Shown here: positions 25,385 through 34,204 of the stretch, piece after piece
Layout of the letters: each line of letters opens with the position of its first letter
How positions within the stretch are numbered: position 1 is the first letter of the stretch
Assembly (NCBI GenBank): GCA_947581755.1
Contig: CANPVN010000014.1
Location: forward strand, 1-39,792
Source of the DNA: an uncultured Clostridia bacterium
GTDB lineage: Bacteria; Bacillota; Clostridia; Christensenellales; Pumilibacteraceae
Length of the DNA stretch: 39,792 nucleotides
Direction of reading: 5' to 3'
The notes under the pieces: model-generated
Told to the model about the DNA's origin: nothing
Databases searched by the model: none
Seen by the model: the letters and a program-made list of their open reading frames with translations, nothing else
Translations under genes and position numbers: made by a program

Positions 25385-26685
25385 TCGATAAGCACATCTC
25401 CGTTCACTTTCAGAACGTCGAAGCCTTTTTCGTTGGTAGCTACCAAAGTAAGTCCCGAACTCGTTCGTAACAGCGCGGCGAACTTCTGAGCGCCGTTCGC
25501 TTTCAGAGTTATCGTCTTTTCCTCGGAGTTTATTATACACAGTTTTATATTTTCGTCTTCTATCGTCGAGATGACTACGCTGTTGCCGTTTGCGACGGAA
25601 TCGCAGACGCTGTCGCAAGAAGTAAGCATTTTGGACTCATTAAGGTTCTCGTCATACAGATACAGATCCTTTGTCGTGCAACCGTGAATGAAATAGCCCT
25701 TTTCGGTATAGATTATTTTACCCTCGTACTTGTTTCCGTGCCCCGAGAAGTACGAGGTATTCAATATCTCGAAATTGTTTGACAACTTCAACAAAAAGCT
25801 GTTGTCGTTTTCATCGACGCACAACAGCGCGTATCCGTTTTTGTAAACGGTAAAGTCCGTCGCTCTGTAATTCGACTGCATTTTCGCGTACGAGAAAGTC
25901 GCGTTTGTTCCCGGCACAAGATATGCAAAAGCCACGCAGTTGTATTCCGCGCCCGCAACATTGAAGCACAGCAGATAGCCGTTTTTATACGTCGCCATAT
26001 ACAGATATTCCATATTTCCGAGGTGATCCGCGCTCAACGACTGTTCGAGAGTGACGTCCGTAGAGTAACGATATATCTTTATATTGTTTATGTTCATATC
26101 GCTGTAACCTGTTTGGACTACCATATACAGTTTACCTTGATCGTAAAAGGCGTCGGCAACTCTTTCGGGAGAGATGACGGTATGAATATCGGCTTTTACT
26201 ATTTTTCCCTCGTAATCCACTGCGGCGACGAACGAGACGTCGATTTTTCCGCTTACGGTATTGATATAGCCTTGTAACGCAAGCATATATCCCGTCTCGG
26301 CAACACACGCTTTTTTGAGAGAGTAATCGTAGATTTTATTGGGACTTACACTCAAAGCCGTCGTAAAGTCGAGCAACTCTTCCTTTACGAGTTCGCCTTC
26401 CGACACTGCGGCGAAGAAAACGCTGTTTTTGTTTTCTCCGTCCGAACAATTACCGAAAATATGTATGGTTTTCATATCGGGCGCGGTGAATGAAGCGACG
26501 GGTTTTTCGTTATGTTCCGATAAATTAACTTGCCAGGATGTGTAAATATCGGGCAGTTTGGAGCCTGTGGGATTATCGTCCGGTTTGTCTCTTGTCGCGT
26601 AAACAAAAAACAGTCCCGTTATAAGCAAGACTATGACGCAGTTCAATACAATGACGGCTTTTGTTTGAGGTTTCAGTTTTTGCAT
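25372..26685 (-). CDS. Membrane-anchored extracytoplasmic protein coupled to murG, propeller-like
   Basis: A 437-residue protein I do not recognise by name. One N-terminal helix (about 11-33) after a short basic stretch suggests an anchored, outward-facing domain. The rest has recurring beta-rich blocks of some 45 residues (KNGYLLCFN, KNGYALLCVDENDNSFLLKL, EKGYFIHGCTTKDLYLYDENL, NGNSVVISTIEDENIKLCII), the look of a beta-propeller. The start at 26685 has GGAGG 11 nt upstream and lies inside the last codons of murG (13-nt overlap), so translation is probably coupled. A longer in-frame extension upstream would lie wholly in murG and is rejected. The link to wall synthesis is by position only. 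Confidence 0.75.
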   Translation of the reverse strand: MQKLKPQTKAVIVLNCVIVLLITGLFFVYATRDKPDDNPTGSKLPDIYTSWQVNLSEHNEKPVASFTAPDMKTIHIFGNCSDGENKNSVFFAAVSEGELVKEELLDFTTALSVSPNKIYDYSLKKACVAETGYMLALQGYINTVSGKIDVSFVAAVDYEGKIVKADIHTVISPERVADAFYDQGKLYMVVQTGYSDMNINNIKIYRYSTDVTLEQSLSADHLGNMEYLYMATYKNGYLLCFNVAGAEYNCVAFAYLVPGTNATFSYAKMQSNYRATDFTVYKNGYALLCVDENDNSFLLKLSNNFEILNTSYFSGHGNKYEGKIIYTEKGYFIHGCTTKDLYLYDENLNESKMLTSCDSVCDSVANGNSVVISTIEDENIKLCIINSEEKTITLKANGAQKFAALLRTSSGLTLVATNEKGFDVLKVNGDVLIDQTL

Positions 26686-27731
26686 TGTTTCTTTTCCTCC
26701 GAAATTCGATAGATTATATCCAGAACTTTTTGCGTTCCGTTTATATTTTGTCTGTTTCTCAACCTTTTGGGAATTTCGTCGTCTTTTATAAGTTTGTCGA
26801 TAGCGTCGGACAGCGATTGGCAAGTCAACATCGATTGACTCAAATTATAGCAACAGCCCAACGAGGCAAAATATTCCGCATTTGCTATCTGATCGCCTCT
26901 CGAGCGTTTTTTGGGAAGGGGAATGATCACCGCGGGTTTTTGCAATGCAATTATTTCAAAAAGACTGCCCGCGCCGCCGCGCGAGACCACAACATCCGCC
27001 GCATGCAGACAGTTCTGAATTTCCTTTGTATATTCGAGTTGAAAATATACGCCCTTATCCGCGCTTTTTATTTCCGTTTTGTTTCCCGCCCCTGTAATGT
27101 GTATGATATTGTACTTTTCAAGAAGCAAGTCGGCGGCTTGTATCACGCAATCGTTTATAGCCTTTGCGCCTTGACTTCCGCCCATGATAAGCACGGTAGG
27201 CAACGCCTCGTTAAATCTTACGTTCATAGGAGCCGCCGTAAAAAGTTCTTGTCTTAAAGGAATGCCCGTAACAACGGCATTTTTGTATTTTCTCGCGGTG
27301 TCGGGGAAAGACGTACAGACAACCGCGCTCTTTTTTGCGACAAGTTTGTTGGAAAGCCCCATGGCAAGATCGCTTTCGTGAATTATATAGGGAATATTTT
27401 TTGCCGCAAGACATACGGGCAGCGCAACGTAACCGCCTTTGGAAAATATGACGTCGGGTTGGATCTCTTCCAGCAGTTTTCGGCTTTCGCGTATTCCCTC
27501 CGACAGAGTGAAAGGTATCTTCAAATTATTCAGCGACAATCCGCGTACGAGTTTTATGCACTTGACGGAATGATATGTGACGTAAGAGTAATCGGACAAC
27601 AGTTTTTTTTCCATTCCGTTTTCCGAGCCAATGTAATGGATCTCGAACTTTTGTTTCAGATAGGGCAATAGCGCAAGTATGGGAGTAACATGTCCCGCGG
27701 TACCTCCGCCTGTAAGTACTATTTTTTGCAT
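26673..27731 (-). CDS. murG: UDP-GlcNAc:lipid I N-acetylglucosaminyltransferase MurG
   Basis: A 352-residue GT28 enzyme that adds GlcNAc to lipid I, making lipid II for peptidoglycan at the inner membrane face. The first glycine loop is TGGGTAGHVTPILAL (about residues 6-20). HESDLAMGLSNKL is the acceptor-side motif, GGSQGAKAIND the second glycine loop, and SRGGAGSLFEIIALQKPAVIIPLP the UDP-GlcNAc site. The ATG at 27731 has AGAGG 9 nt upstream; a TTG two codons earlier is less likely. It is away from the usual mur/division cluster and is followed by an overlapping membrane protein gene. I see no strong minus-strand promoter. Confidence 0.95.
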   Translation of the reverse strand: MQKIVLTGGGTAGHVTPILALLPYLKQKFEIHYIGSENGMEKKLLSDYSYVTYHSVKCIKLVRGLSLNNLKIPFTLSEGIRESRKLLEEIQPDVIFSKGGYVALPVCLAAKNIPYIIHESDLAMGLSNKLVAKKSAVVCTSFPDTARKYKNAVVTGIPLRQELFTAAPMNVRFNEALPTVLIMGGSQGAKAINDCVIQAADLLLEKYNIIHITGAGNKTEIKSADKGVYFQLEYTKEIQNCLHAADVVVSRGGAGSLFEIIALQKPAVIIPLPKKRSRGDQIANAEYFASLGCCYNLSQSMLTCQSLSDAIDKLIKDDEIPKRLRNRQNINGTQKVLDIIYRISEEKKQCKN

Positions 27732-27759
27732 TGACAAAAACCTCTTTATGTGGTATAAT
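27731..27759 (+). promoter_or_regulatory. Consensus promoter of the topoisomerase operon
   Basis: TTGACA (27731-27736), a 17-bp spacer and TATAAT (27754-27759). The -35 overlaps the murG start codon on the other strand. Confidence 0.85.
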
Positions 27760-27771
27760 AGACAATGACAT

Positions 27772-27789
27772 TATACTGTATGCAGTATA
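27772..27789. promoter_or_regulatory. Inverted repeat between murG and the topoisomerase genes
   Basis: TATACTG-TATG-CAGTATA, perfect 7-bp arms, lies a few bases after the predicted start of the topoisomerase transcript and upstream of murG. It could be an operator or a leader hairpin. Confidence 0.35.
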
Positions 27790-27853
27790 GGGTAAAATTG
27801 AATTTTTAAACGAAATCCGTCGTAAAACGGAAGTATGAAAACGGAGGATAAAT

Positions 27854-29809
27854 TTGAATAAAGAATATAATGCCGAAAACATACAAGTTCTCGAGGGACT
27901 CGACGCGGTAAGAATGCGTCCGGGTATGTATATCGGAACAACGGGTATACGAGGACTCCATCATATTTTATGGGAAATTGTCGATAACAGCATAGACGAG
28001 GTCGCCAACGGTTACGGCGATACAATCTTCATAACCTTGCACGCGGACGGCTCCGTTTCCGTAGAGGACAACGGAAGAGGAATTCCCGTAGACATTCATC
28101 CCACCATGGGAGTCAGCGGAGTGGAAGTGGTATTCACTCAACTTCACGCAGGCGGTAAGTTCAACAACGACACTTACAAGACGTCGGGCGGTCTGCACGG
28201 CGTAGGCGCGTCGGTAACAAACGCGCTTTCCGAGTGGTTGAAAGTCGAGGTTTTCAAAAACGGTACGACTTATTGCATGGAGTTTTGCTCTATGGAAGAA
28301 AACGGCAAAGTCCGTGGAGGCGTGCCCAAAACGCATCTTTTCGATACGGGCATAAAGAGCGCTCATACAGGCACGAAGATAAGGTTCAAGCCCGACGGCA
28401 GGATTTTCGAGACCACCGTATTCAATCTCGAAATGATAACAAAACGAGTAAGGGAACTTGCCTTTTTGAATAAGGGCGTAAGGATAGTTCTTTCGGACGA
28501 GCGTCTTAACGAAGATAACGGACAATTCAAGCGGGAATTTTTGTACGAGGGAGGTATAAGCGACTTTGTAAAATACCTCAACGAGACGAAAACACCGCTG
28601 TTTCCCGAACCTATCTTTATAGAAGGAGAGGAAAACGGTATAAAATTGGAACTTTCCATGCAATATACCGACTCTTTTACAGACAATGTGTTTTCTTATG
28701 TGAACAACATTCCGACGACCGAGGGCGGCACGCACGAGACGGGATTCAAGTCGGGCATGACCAAGGCTCTCAACGACATGGCGCGAAAGAACGGAGTGTT
28801 AAAAGAAAAGGACGCAAACCTTACGGGAGACGATTTCCGCGAAGGACTTACCGCGGTACTTTCGATAAAGATGCAGAACGTTCAGTTCGAGGGACAGACC
28901 AAAACGAAACTCGGCAATACCGAGGCGAGAACGGTTACCGATCACCTCGTATCGACTTTGCTTACCGAATACTTCTCCAAAAGAGGAATGGGTTCGGTTG
29001 CGGATGCTATTTTCAAGAAGGCTCTGCTTGCGGCAAAAGTTCGCGAAGCGGCTCGAAAAGAAAAGGAATTGACAAGGGCGAAGAACAGCATAGACAATTT
29101 CAATCTTGTCGGAAAATTGTCGAGTTGTTCGGGCAAAAAACCCGAAAATAACGAACTTTTCATCGTAGAGGGCGACAGCGCGGGCGGCACATGTAAACAG
29201 GCGAGGAACCGTTCATTTCAGGCTATTTTGCCTCTTCGCGGAAAGCCTTTGAATGCCGAGAAGAAAAGGATAGACCAAGTCCTTGCGAACGAAGAGATCC
29301 GTACCATAATTTCCGCTCTCGGCGCAGGTCTCGGCGAGGACTTCGACATAGACAATCTCAACTATCACAAGGTTATAATTTTGTCCGATGCCGATCAGGA
29401 CGGCGCGCACATAAGGGCGATTTTATTGACTTTCTTTTTCCGATACATGAAGCAACTCATAAACAACGGCAACGTATATCTCGGAATGCCGCCGCTGTAT
29501 AAGATAGCCAAGAAAGAAAACGTAAGGTATCTGTATACCGACGCAGAACTCGAAGTTGCCAAGAAAGAAATGGGAAAGAACGTGACTATACAAAGATACA
29601 AAGGACTCGGCGAGATGAACAGCGAGCAACTTTGGGAGACTACCATGGATCCCAAAAGGAGAAAACTCGTAAGGGTAACTCTCGAGGATGCGGCAAATGC
29701 CGAGAAACTCATATCCATACTTATGGGAGACGCAGTTGACCAACGCCGCGAATATATAATAGAGCACGCCGATTTCAATCGAGAAGATACCTTTGTGGAT
29801 AATATTTAA
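27854..29809 (+). CDS. parE: Type IIA topoisomerase B subunit (ParE/GyrB)
   Basis: A 651-residue ATPase subunit. The GHKL domain shows EIVDNSIDEVANG (ATP-site Asn), DNGRGIPVDIHP and GGLHGVGASVTNALS. The TOPRIM domain shows EGDSAGG from residue 439 and SDADQDGAHI with Asp512 and Asp514 as metal ligands. The end QRYKGLGEMNSEQLWETTMDP is universal in GyrB and ParE. With the A subunit it passes one duplex through another, using ATP. Sequence alone leaves GyrB versus ParE open; I lean to ParE because the partner lacks a GyrA box. The start is TTG at 27854 with GGAGG 6 nt before it. No in-frame ATG is near. Confidence 0.93.
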   Translation: MNKEYNAENIQVLEGLDAVRMRPGMYIGTTGIRGLHHILWEIVDNSIDEVANGYGDTIFITLHADGSVSVEDNGRGIPVDIHPTMGVSGVEVVFTQLHAGGKFNNDTYKTSGGLHGVGASVTNALSEWLKVEVFKNGTTYCMEFCSMEENGKVRGGVPKTHLFDTGIKSAHTGTKIRFKPDGRIFETTVFNLEMITKRVRELAFLNKGVRIVLSDERLNEDNGQFKREFLYEGGISDFVKYLNETKTPLFPEPIFIEGEENGIKLELSMQYTDSFTDNVFSYVNNIPTTEGGTHETGFKSGMTKALNDMARKNGVLKEKDANLTGDDFREGLTAVLSIKMQNVQFEGQTKTKLGNTEARTVTDHLVSTLLTEYFSKRGMGSVADAIFKKALLAAKVREAARKEKELTRAKNSIDNFNLVGKLSSCSGKKPENNELFIVEGDSAGGTCKQARNRSFQAILPLRGKPLNAEKKRIDQVLANEEIRTIISALGAGLGEDFDIDNLNYHKVIILSDADQDGAHIRAILLTFFFRYMKQLINNGNVYLGMPPLYKIAKKENVRYLYTDAELEVAKKEMGKNVTIQRYKGLGEMNSEQLWETTMDPKRRKLVRVTLEDAANAEKLISILMGDAVDQRREYIIEHADFNREDTFVDNI

Positions 29810-29818
29810 GGAGGCGAC

Positions 29819-32269
29819 ATGGAACAATTATTTAAGGACGGAATAAGCGAACAGACTCTCGAGGATGTTTTGCATACTTCGATGTTGCCTTATTCCGAAT
29901 ATGTAATTCTCGACAGAGCGTTACCTCGTGTCGAGGACGGATTGAAGCCCGTACAAAGGCGAATACTGTATGCCATGTACGATTTGGGATTGACTCCCGA
30001 CAAGCCCTATAAGAAAAGCGCGAGAATAGTCGGAGAGACTTTGGGTAAATATCACCCGCACGGAGACACTTCGGTATACGGCGCAATGGTAAGACTTGCT
30101 CAAAATTTCAACATGGGCAGCGTACTTGTAGACGGACAGGGAAACTTCGGTTCCATAGACGGCGACGGAGCCGCGGCAATGCGATATACCGAGGCGCGTC
30201 TCAATCCTTTGGCGTTGGAACTTTTAAGGGATCTCGACAAAAACACCGTCAAATGGAGTTGCAATTTTGACGATACGACGGTAGAGCCCGACTATCTTCC
30301 CGGCAGATTTCCCAACCTTCTTGTCAACGGAGCGAGCGGAATAGCCGTGGGACTTGCGACGAACATTCCTCCGCACAATCTCACCGAAAGCATCGACGGA
30401 GTCATCGAGTATATAAAGAATCCTCGAATTACTCTCGAAGGCATGATGAAGATCATAAAAGGACCCGATTTCCCCGGCGGAGCATATATCATAAAGAACG
30501 AACTCGAGCAAGCGTACAGAACGGGTAAGGGCAAAATTACGCTTCGCGCCAAAATTCATATCGAGAATGAAGGCGAAAAGCGACTCATTGTCATAGACGA
30601 ACTTCCTTATCAGGTAAACAAGGCTGCGTTACTCGAGGGTATTCTTAAAATCCGCGAAGAAAAGAAAGGAATATTTGCGGGCATAAGCGAGATACTCGAC
30701 GAGACCGACCGAAACGGAATGAGAGCCGTTATAAAAGTCAAAAAGGACGTAGACGTAAACGAACTGATCGAGGCTCTCTTCAAGGTAACGCCTCTTCAGA
30801 CTTCATACGGAATAAACATGGTGGCGATCGCCGACGGAAAGCCTCAACAGATGGGACTTCTCGACATAATCGCGTATTATGTGGATTATCAACGCGATGT
30901 GATTTTGCGAAGGACGAAGTTCGAACTCGATCAGGCAAAAGAGCGCGCGAACATATTGGAAGGACTTGTCATCGCCGTTCAGAACATCGACGAAGTCGTA
31001 AGGATAATCAAGAACAGCGCGAGTACTACCGAGGCGAGGGAGAACCTTAAAAAAGCATTTTCTCTCAACGAGAAGCAAGCGCAGGCGATCCTCGACTTGA
31101 GACTTGCCCGACTCACTCATCTCGAGGTTTACAAACTCGAGCAAGAACTTAAAGAATTACGCGAGCTTATAAAAAAACTCACCGCGATAATGGGTTCGAA
31201 AAAATTGCAAATGCAACTCATTGCCGACGAGATGGACGAGATAAAACGCAATTATCGCCAGCCCCGACGAAGCACTATCATAAATGCGGTAAAGGATTAC
31301 GAAGTCGGTATGCCCGAAGAAGAGAAGCCTCCCGAGGACAGCGTTGTTGCAGTCAACGAATTCGGCGACATAAAGAGAATGACCATAAAACATTTCAATA
31401 TGGCGTCCAAAGAATTTACCGAAACTTCCACCAAAAACGAGATATATTATATTGCCGTCAAAGTACTTGCGAATCAAAAGGCGTACTGTTTTACCAATTT
31501 CGGCAACTGCTATAAAGTGGAGTTGAATGCCATAGAGGAAGCCAAGTGGAAAGAGCGCGGAGCCCATATTTCCTCCGCAATTTCCGATATTCTCGTCGGA
31601 GAAAAGATAATCGCGATATATCCCGTCGGAGAGAAACTTCCCGCAGGCAATTTGTTGTTCTATACAAAATGCGGCATGATCAAAAAGTCCGCTTGGAGCG
31701 AACTCAATATCGTCAAGTCGTCGTTTGCGGCAGTCAAGGTAAAAGAGGGCGACGAAGTTATAGGCATAGAGCCCGAAAGAAAGAACTGTACTCTCATGAT
31801 GATTACCGCTTCGGGAATGGGTCTCAATGCCGATATGAGCGATATTCCCGCGCAAGGCAGAATAGCCACGGGTGTCAAAGGAATATCATTGTCCGATGAC
31901 GACGAATGTATTTTCATAAAACAAGTTGACGCCGAAGCGCAAATAACATTGATTACCGATGCGGGATTGGGAAAGCGTTTGAAAACAAAGGATATAGACG
32001 TCATGGCAAGATACCGAAAGGGCGTAAAGATAACAGACCTTTCGAAGTCGGGCAAGAATTCCAAACTTTTGTTTGCCGACGCCACCATCGGAATAAGCAA
32101 GTACATTCTCGATACGGGAGAAGAACTTATTCCCATATCTTCGGACGCAATAAAAACGGAAAACCGTACTCACGCAGGCAGACCTTTGCTCAAAGGCAAG
32201 ACAAAACTCGAAAATGTTTATATCTACACTTCCTCTCTTGACGGCAACAAACAACTTTCGCTTTTTTGA
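29819..32269 (+). CDS. parC: Type IIA topoisomerase A subunit (ParC/GyrA)
   Basis: An 816-residue DNA-cleaving subunit. The DNA-binding region reads [27 protein letters not shown]. Catalytic Tyr123 lies in [11 protein letters not shown] long coiled-coil region (about 365-475) leads to a C-terminal beta-pinwheel. The usual GyrA box (QRRGGKG-like) is absent from the first blade, where [10 protein letters not shown] stands instead, favouring topoisomerase IV (decatenation) over gyrase. At the place of the acidic helix-4 residue contacted by quinolones (D87 in E. coli GyrA) there is Gly88. The ATG follows the B subunit by 9 nt with an AAGGAGG site, so the two are one operon. No clear terminator follows. 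Confidence 0.92.
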   Translation: MEQLFKDGISEQTLEDVLHTSMLPYSEYVILDRALPRVEDGLKPVQRRILYAMYDLGLTPDKPYKKSARIVGETLGKYHPHGDTSVYGAMVRLAQNFNMGSVLVDGQGNFGSIDGDGAAAMRYTEARLNPLALELLRDLDKNTVKWSCNFDDTTVEPDYLPGRFPNLLVNGASGIAVGLATNIPPHNLTESIDGVIEYIKNPRITLEGMMKIIKGPDFPGGAYIIKNELEQAYRTGKGKITLRAKIHIENEGEKRLIVIDELPYQVNKAALLEGILKIREEKKGIFAGISEILDETDRNGMRAVIKVKKDVDVNELIEALFKVTPLQTSYGINMVAIADGKPQQMGLLDIIAYYVDYQRDVILRRTKFELDQAKERANILEGLVIAVQNIDEVVRIIKNSASTTEARENLKKAFSLNEKQAQAILDLRLARLTHLEVYKLEQELKELRELIKKLTAIMGSKKLQMQLIADEMDEIKRNYRQPRRSTIINAVKDYEVGMPEEEKPPEDSVVAVNEFGDIKRMTIKHFNMASKEFTETSTKNEIYYIAVKVLANQKAYCFTNFGNCYKVELNAIEEAKWKERGAHISSAISDILVGEKIIAIYPVGEKLPAGNLLFYTKCGMIKKSAWSELNIVKSSFAAVKVKEGDEVIGIEPERKNCTLMMITASGMGLNADMSDIPAQGRIATGVKGISLSDDDECIFIKQVDAEAQITLITDAGLGKRLKTKDIDVMARYRKGVKITDLSKSGKNSKLLFADATIGISKYILDTGEELIPISSDAIKTENRTHAGRPLLKGKTKLENVYIYTSSLDGNKQLSLF

Positions 32270-32300
32270 GAAATAAGGTAAGCGACATATAAAAAATAAC

Positions 32301-32330
32301 TTGACTGAATTATAATATATATTGTATAAT
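32301..32330 (+). promoter_or_regulatory. Promoter of the duplicated-domain lipoprotein gene
   Basis: TTGACT (32301-32306), an 18-bp spacer and TATAAT (32325-32330). The ribosome site AAGGAG follows at 32353-32358. Confidence 0.7.
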
Positions 32331-32364
32331 AATAGAGTAGATTTGAATCAATAAGGAGTTAATC

Positions 32365-33162
32365 ATGAAAAAGTTTTTAAGTTATATTATCTGTGGCATG
32401 ATGGCGTCTCTCATGTTGATGAGCGCGATTGCTTTCTCGGCGTGCGGAGAGAACACGAACGACGATCTCGATAAGGATGCTTGGACTGTTCTCGATAAGG
32501 ATGCTTGGACTGTTGTGGTTTATAAACCCGACGGCACGCCTTACGAGGGAGCGTCCGTTCAACTTTGCACGGTGGGATATGACGTTGACGGCAAAGGAAC
32601 TTGTTTCTTTCCAGTTATGACAGACGCCGAGGGAAAGGCTGTTTGCAAGCCCGATACGACCGCCGTCGAAGAAGCGGGTATAGACACCACTTATCTTGTC
32701 ATTCATCTTCAGGAAGGATTCAAGCAGAAAGGAGAGGAAGGCAAGTACACTTATGACGACAAAAACGGTGTTCAGGTAAAGAAGGGCAGCAAGGTGGAAA
32801 TTCATCTCGAAGGAGAGAACACGAACGACGATCTCGATAAGGATGCTTGGACTGTTGTGGTTTATAAACCCGACGGCACGCCTTACGAGGGAGCGTCCGT
32901 TCAACTTTGCACGGTGGGATATGACGTTGACGGCAAAGGAACTTGTTTCTTTCCAGTTATGACAGACGCCGAGGGAAAGGCTGTTTGCAAGCCCGATACG
33001 ACCGCCGTCGAAGAAGCGGGTATAGACACCACTTATCTTGTCATTCATCTTCAGGAAGGATTCAAGCAGAAAGGAGAGGAAGGCAAGTACACTTATGACG
33101 ACAAAAACGGTGTTCAGGTAAAGAAGGGCAGCAAGGTGGAAATTCATCTCGAACTTGCCTGA
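32365..33162 (+). CDS. Small lipoprotein with an exactly duplicated domain
   Basis: A 265-residue exported protein. The signal peptide ends FSA-Cys27, a near-consensus lipobox. Two copies of a domain of about 100 residues follow. Each starts DKDAWTVVVYKPDGTPYEGASV and runs through TDAEGKAVCKPDTT to KKGSKVEIHLE, a pattern like the transthyretin/carboxypeptidase-regulatory beta-sandwich (edge strand, P-x-x-G-A-x-V, then D-x-x-G-x-A). The two copies are identical at protein and DNA level, so the duplication is recent. Each domain has three Cys-containing stretches (LCTV, GTCFF, VCKP). The function is unknown. The following lipoprotein has a related N-terminal domain. Confidence 0.85.
   Translation: MKKFLSYIICGMMASLMLMSAIAFSACGENTNDDLDKDAWTVLDKDAWTVVVYKPDGTPYEGASVQLCTVGYDVDGKGTCFFPVMTDAEGKAVCKPDTTAVEEAGIDTTYLVIHLQEGFKQKGEEGKYTYDDKNGVQVKKGSKVEIHLEGENTNDDLDKDAWTVVVYKPDGTPYEGASVQLCTVGYDVDGKGTCFFPVMTDAEGKAVCKPDTTAVEEAGIDTTYLVIHLQEGFKQKGEEGKYTYDDKNGVQVKKGSKVEIHLELA
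32446..33153 (+). repeat. Exact in-frame tandem duplication (342-bp unit)
   Basis: Bases 32490-32811 match 32832-33153 at an offset of 342 (114 codons) with no difference I can find, and the unit start (GGAGAGAACACGAACGACG at 32446 and 32812) is also repeated. Copy 1 is 24 bp longer because of a nested duplication. Confidence 0.92.
32467..32514 (+). repeat. Nested 24-bp tandem duplication
   Basis: A 24-bp block beginning CTCGATAAGG and ending GGACTGTT occurs twice in a row (32467-32490 and 32491-32514), adding eight residues (LDKDAWTV) to the first domain. The second domain has a single copy. Confidence 0.92.
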
Positions 33163-33179
33163 AAAGAAACAAAAAAAGG

Positions 33180-33210
33180 TGCGTATCTCTATCGGGATAC
33201 GCATTTTTTT
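33180..33210 (+). terminator. Intrinsic terminator after the duplicated-domain lipoprotein
   Basis: TGCGTATC (33180-33187) and GATACGCA (33196-33203) are perfect 8-bp arms followed by seven T residues. Confidence 0.85.
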
Positions 33211-33214
33211 ATGC

Positions 33215-33243
33215 TTGACAGGATATTATAAATATTATATAAT
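33215..33243 (+). promoter_or_regulatory. Consensus promoter of the thioredoxin-domain lipoprotein gene
   Basis: TTGACA (33215-33220), a 17-bp spacer and TATAAT (33238-33243), directly after the preceding terminator. Confidence 0.85.
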
Positions 33244-33280
33244 TTATATAATTCTAAAAAACGAAGTAGGTAGCACAAGT

Positions 33281-34069
33281 ATGAAGAAAATATTGGGAAT
33301 TGCGTTGGCGACTGTTATTGTCTTGAGTTTGGGACTGTTCGCGTGCGGCGAACCTTCCGCGCGGGAATATACCGTAACGATAATGTATACGGACAACACG
33401 CCCGTCGCCGAGGTCGGGATCTCGGTGGGCGATAACGGAGAGGTGGCAAAGGGAATAACCGATTCTATGGGTTCCTTTACTTTCACCGCCGTTCCCGACG
33501 AGTACGTCGTAACATTGTCGAATTTGCCGACGGGATATAACGCGACTCAAGCGTACAAGACAAGCAAGGACAAATTTTCTTTGACGATAAAAATCGCCTC
33601 GGGAGTCATAAAGGAAAGCATTCCCGAAGATAAAATTTATCAAAAAGGCGACATAGTATACGATTTTACCATAACCGATGTTGACGGCGAAGCGCATACG
33701 CTTTCTCAAATGCTTTCGGATAAACCCATGGTAATGCTCAATTTTTGGAATACGAATTGCGTTCCTTGCGTTTCCGAAATGCCCGCTCTTCAAAAAGTCT
33801 ATGCAAAATATTCCGACAAAGCCTATGTTTTGGCTATCAACTGTCCAATAATGGGCAATGATACCGAAGCGGACATAAGGGATTTTCGCGATACGAACTC
33901 CTATTCTTTTATATTCGCGACGGATTCGATAGACTATACGAAACATCTCAATATCGGTAATATTCCCGTAACCGTTGTCATAAACAGGAGCGGTGTTATA
34001 GTCGAACTTATCCGCATATCCGAAGACGAGTCGGGCTTCGAGAGGCTGTTTTCCGAATACGCAATATAA
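33281..34069 (+). CDS. TlpA-like thioredoxin-fold lipoprotein
   Basis: A 262-residue exported protein. The signal peptide ends LFA-Cys22 (consensus lipobox). Residues about 28-108 form a small beta domain of the carboxypeptidase-regulatory type (YTDNTPVAEVGISVGDNG, GITDSMGSFTFTAVP), similar in plan to the preceding lipoprotein. Residues about 120-260 are a TlpA/ResA-like thioredoxin domain: YDFTITDVDGEAHTLSQ, the redox motif WNTNCVPC with Cys160 and Cys163, and the cis-Pro strand NIPVTVVINRSG. It probably reduces or oxidises cysteines of exported proteins, conceivably its Cys-bearing neighbour. The ATG at 33281 is set by the signal peptide; the ribosome site (GTAGG) is weak. Confidence 0.88.
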   Translation: MKKILGIALATVIVLSLGLFACGEPSAREYTVTIMYTDNTPVAEVGISVGDNGEVAKGITDSMGSFTFTAVPDEYVVTLSNLPTGYNATQAYKTSKDKFSLTIKIASGVIKESIPEDKIYQKGDIVYDFTITDVDGEAHTLSQMLSDKPMVMLNFWNTNCVPCVSEMPALQKVYAKYSDKAYVLAINCPIMGNDTEADIRDFRDTNSYSFIFATDSIDYTKHLNIGNIPVTVVINRSGVIVELIRISEDESGFERLFSEYAI

Positions 34070-34093
34070 AAAATCTCACAAACGAAATTTTCA

Positions 34094-34129
34094 CCCCCGA
34101 GAATATCGACTTTCTCGGGGGAATTTTAT
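34094..34129 (+). terminator. Intrinsic terminator after the thioredoxin-domain lipoprotein
   Basis: CCCCCGAGAA (34094-34103) and TTCTCGGGGG (34112-34121) are perfect 10-bp arms followed by AATTTTATT. Confidence 0.75.
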
Positions 34130-34147
34130 TATTTGTTCGGATAAAGT

Positions 34148-34182
34148 AAAAAGGCGCCTTGTTTTTGAAAAGCCGCCTTTTT
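34148..34182. terminator. Terminator of trmL, symmetric
   Basis: AAAAAGGCG (34148-34156) and CGCCTTTTT (34174-34182). The A-rich left arm gives a T run on the minus strand, so it can end trmL transcripts. Confidence 0.65.
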
Positions 34183-34204
34183 GGGAATGTTTAATTAATT
34201 TATG

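Noticed and set aside
26686..26823. A 46-residue N-terminal extension of the murG-coupled membrane protein.
   Set aside because: It is highly basic, lies wholly within murG in another frame, and a good ribosome site marks the later ATG.
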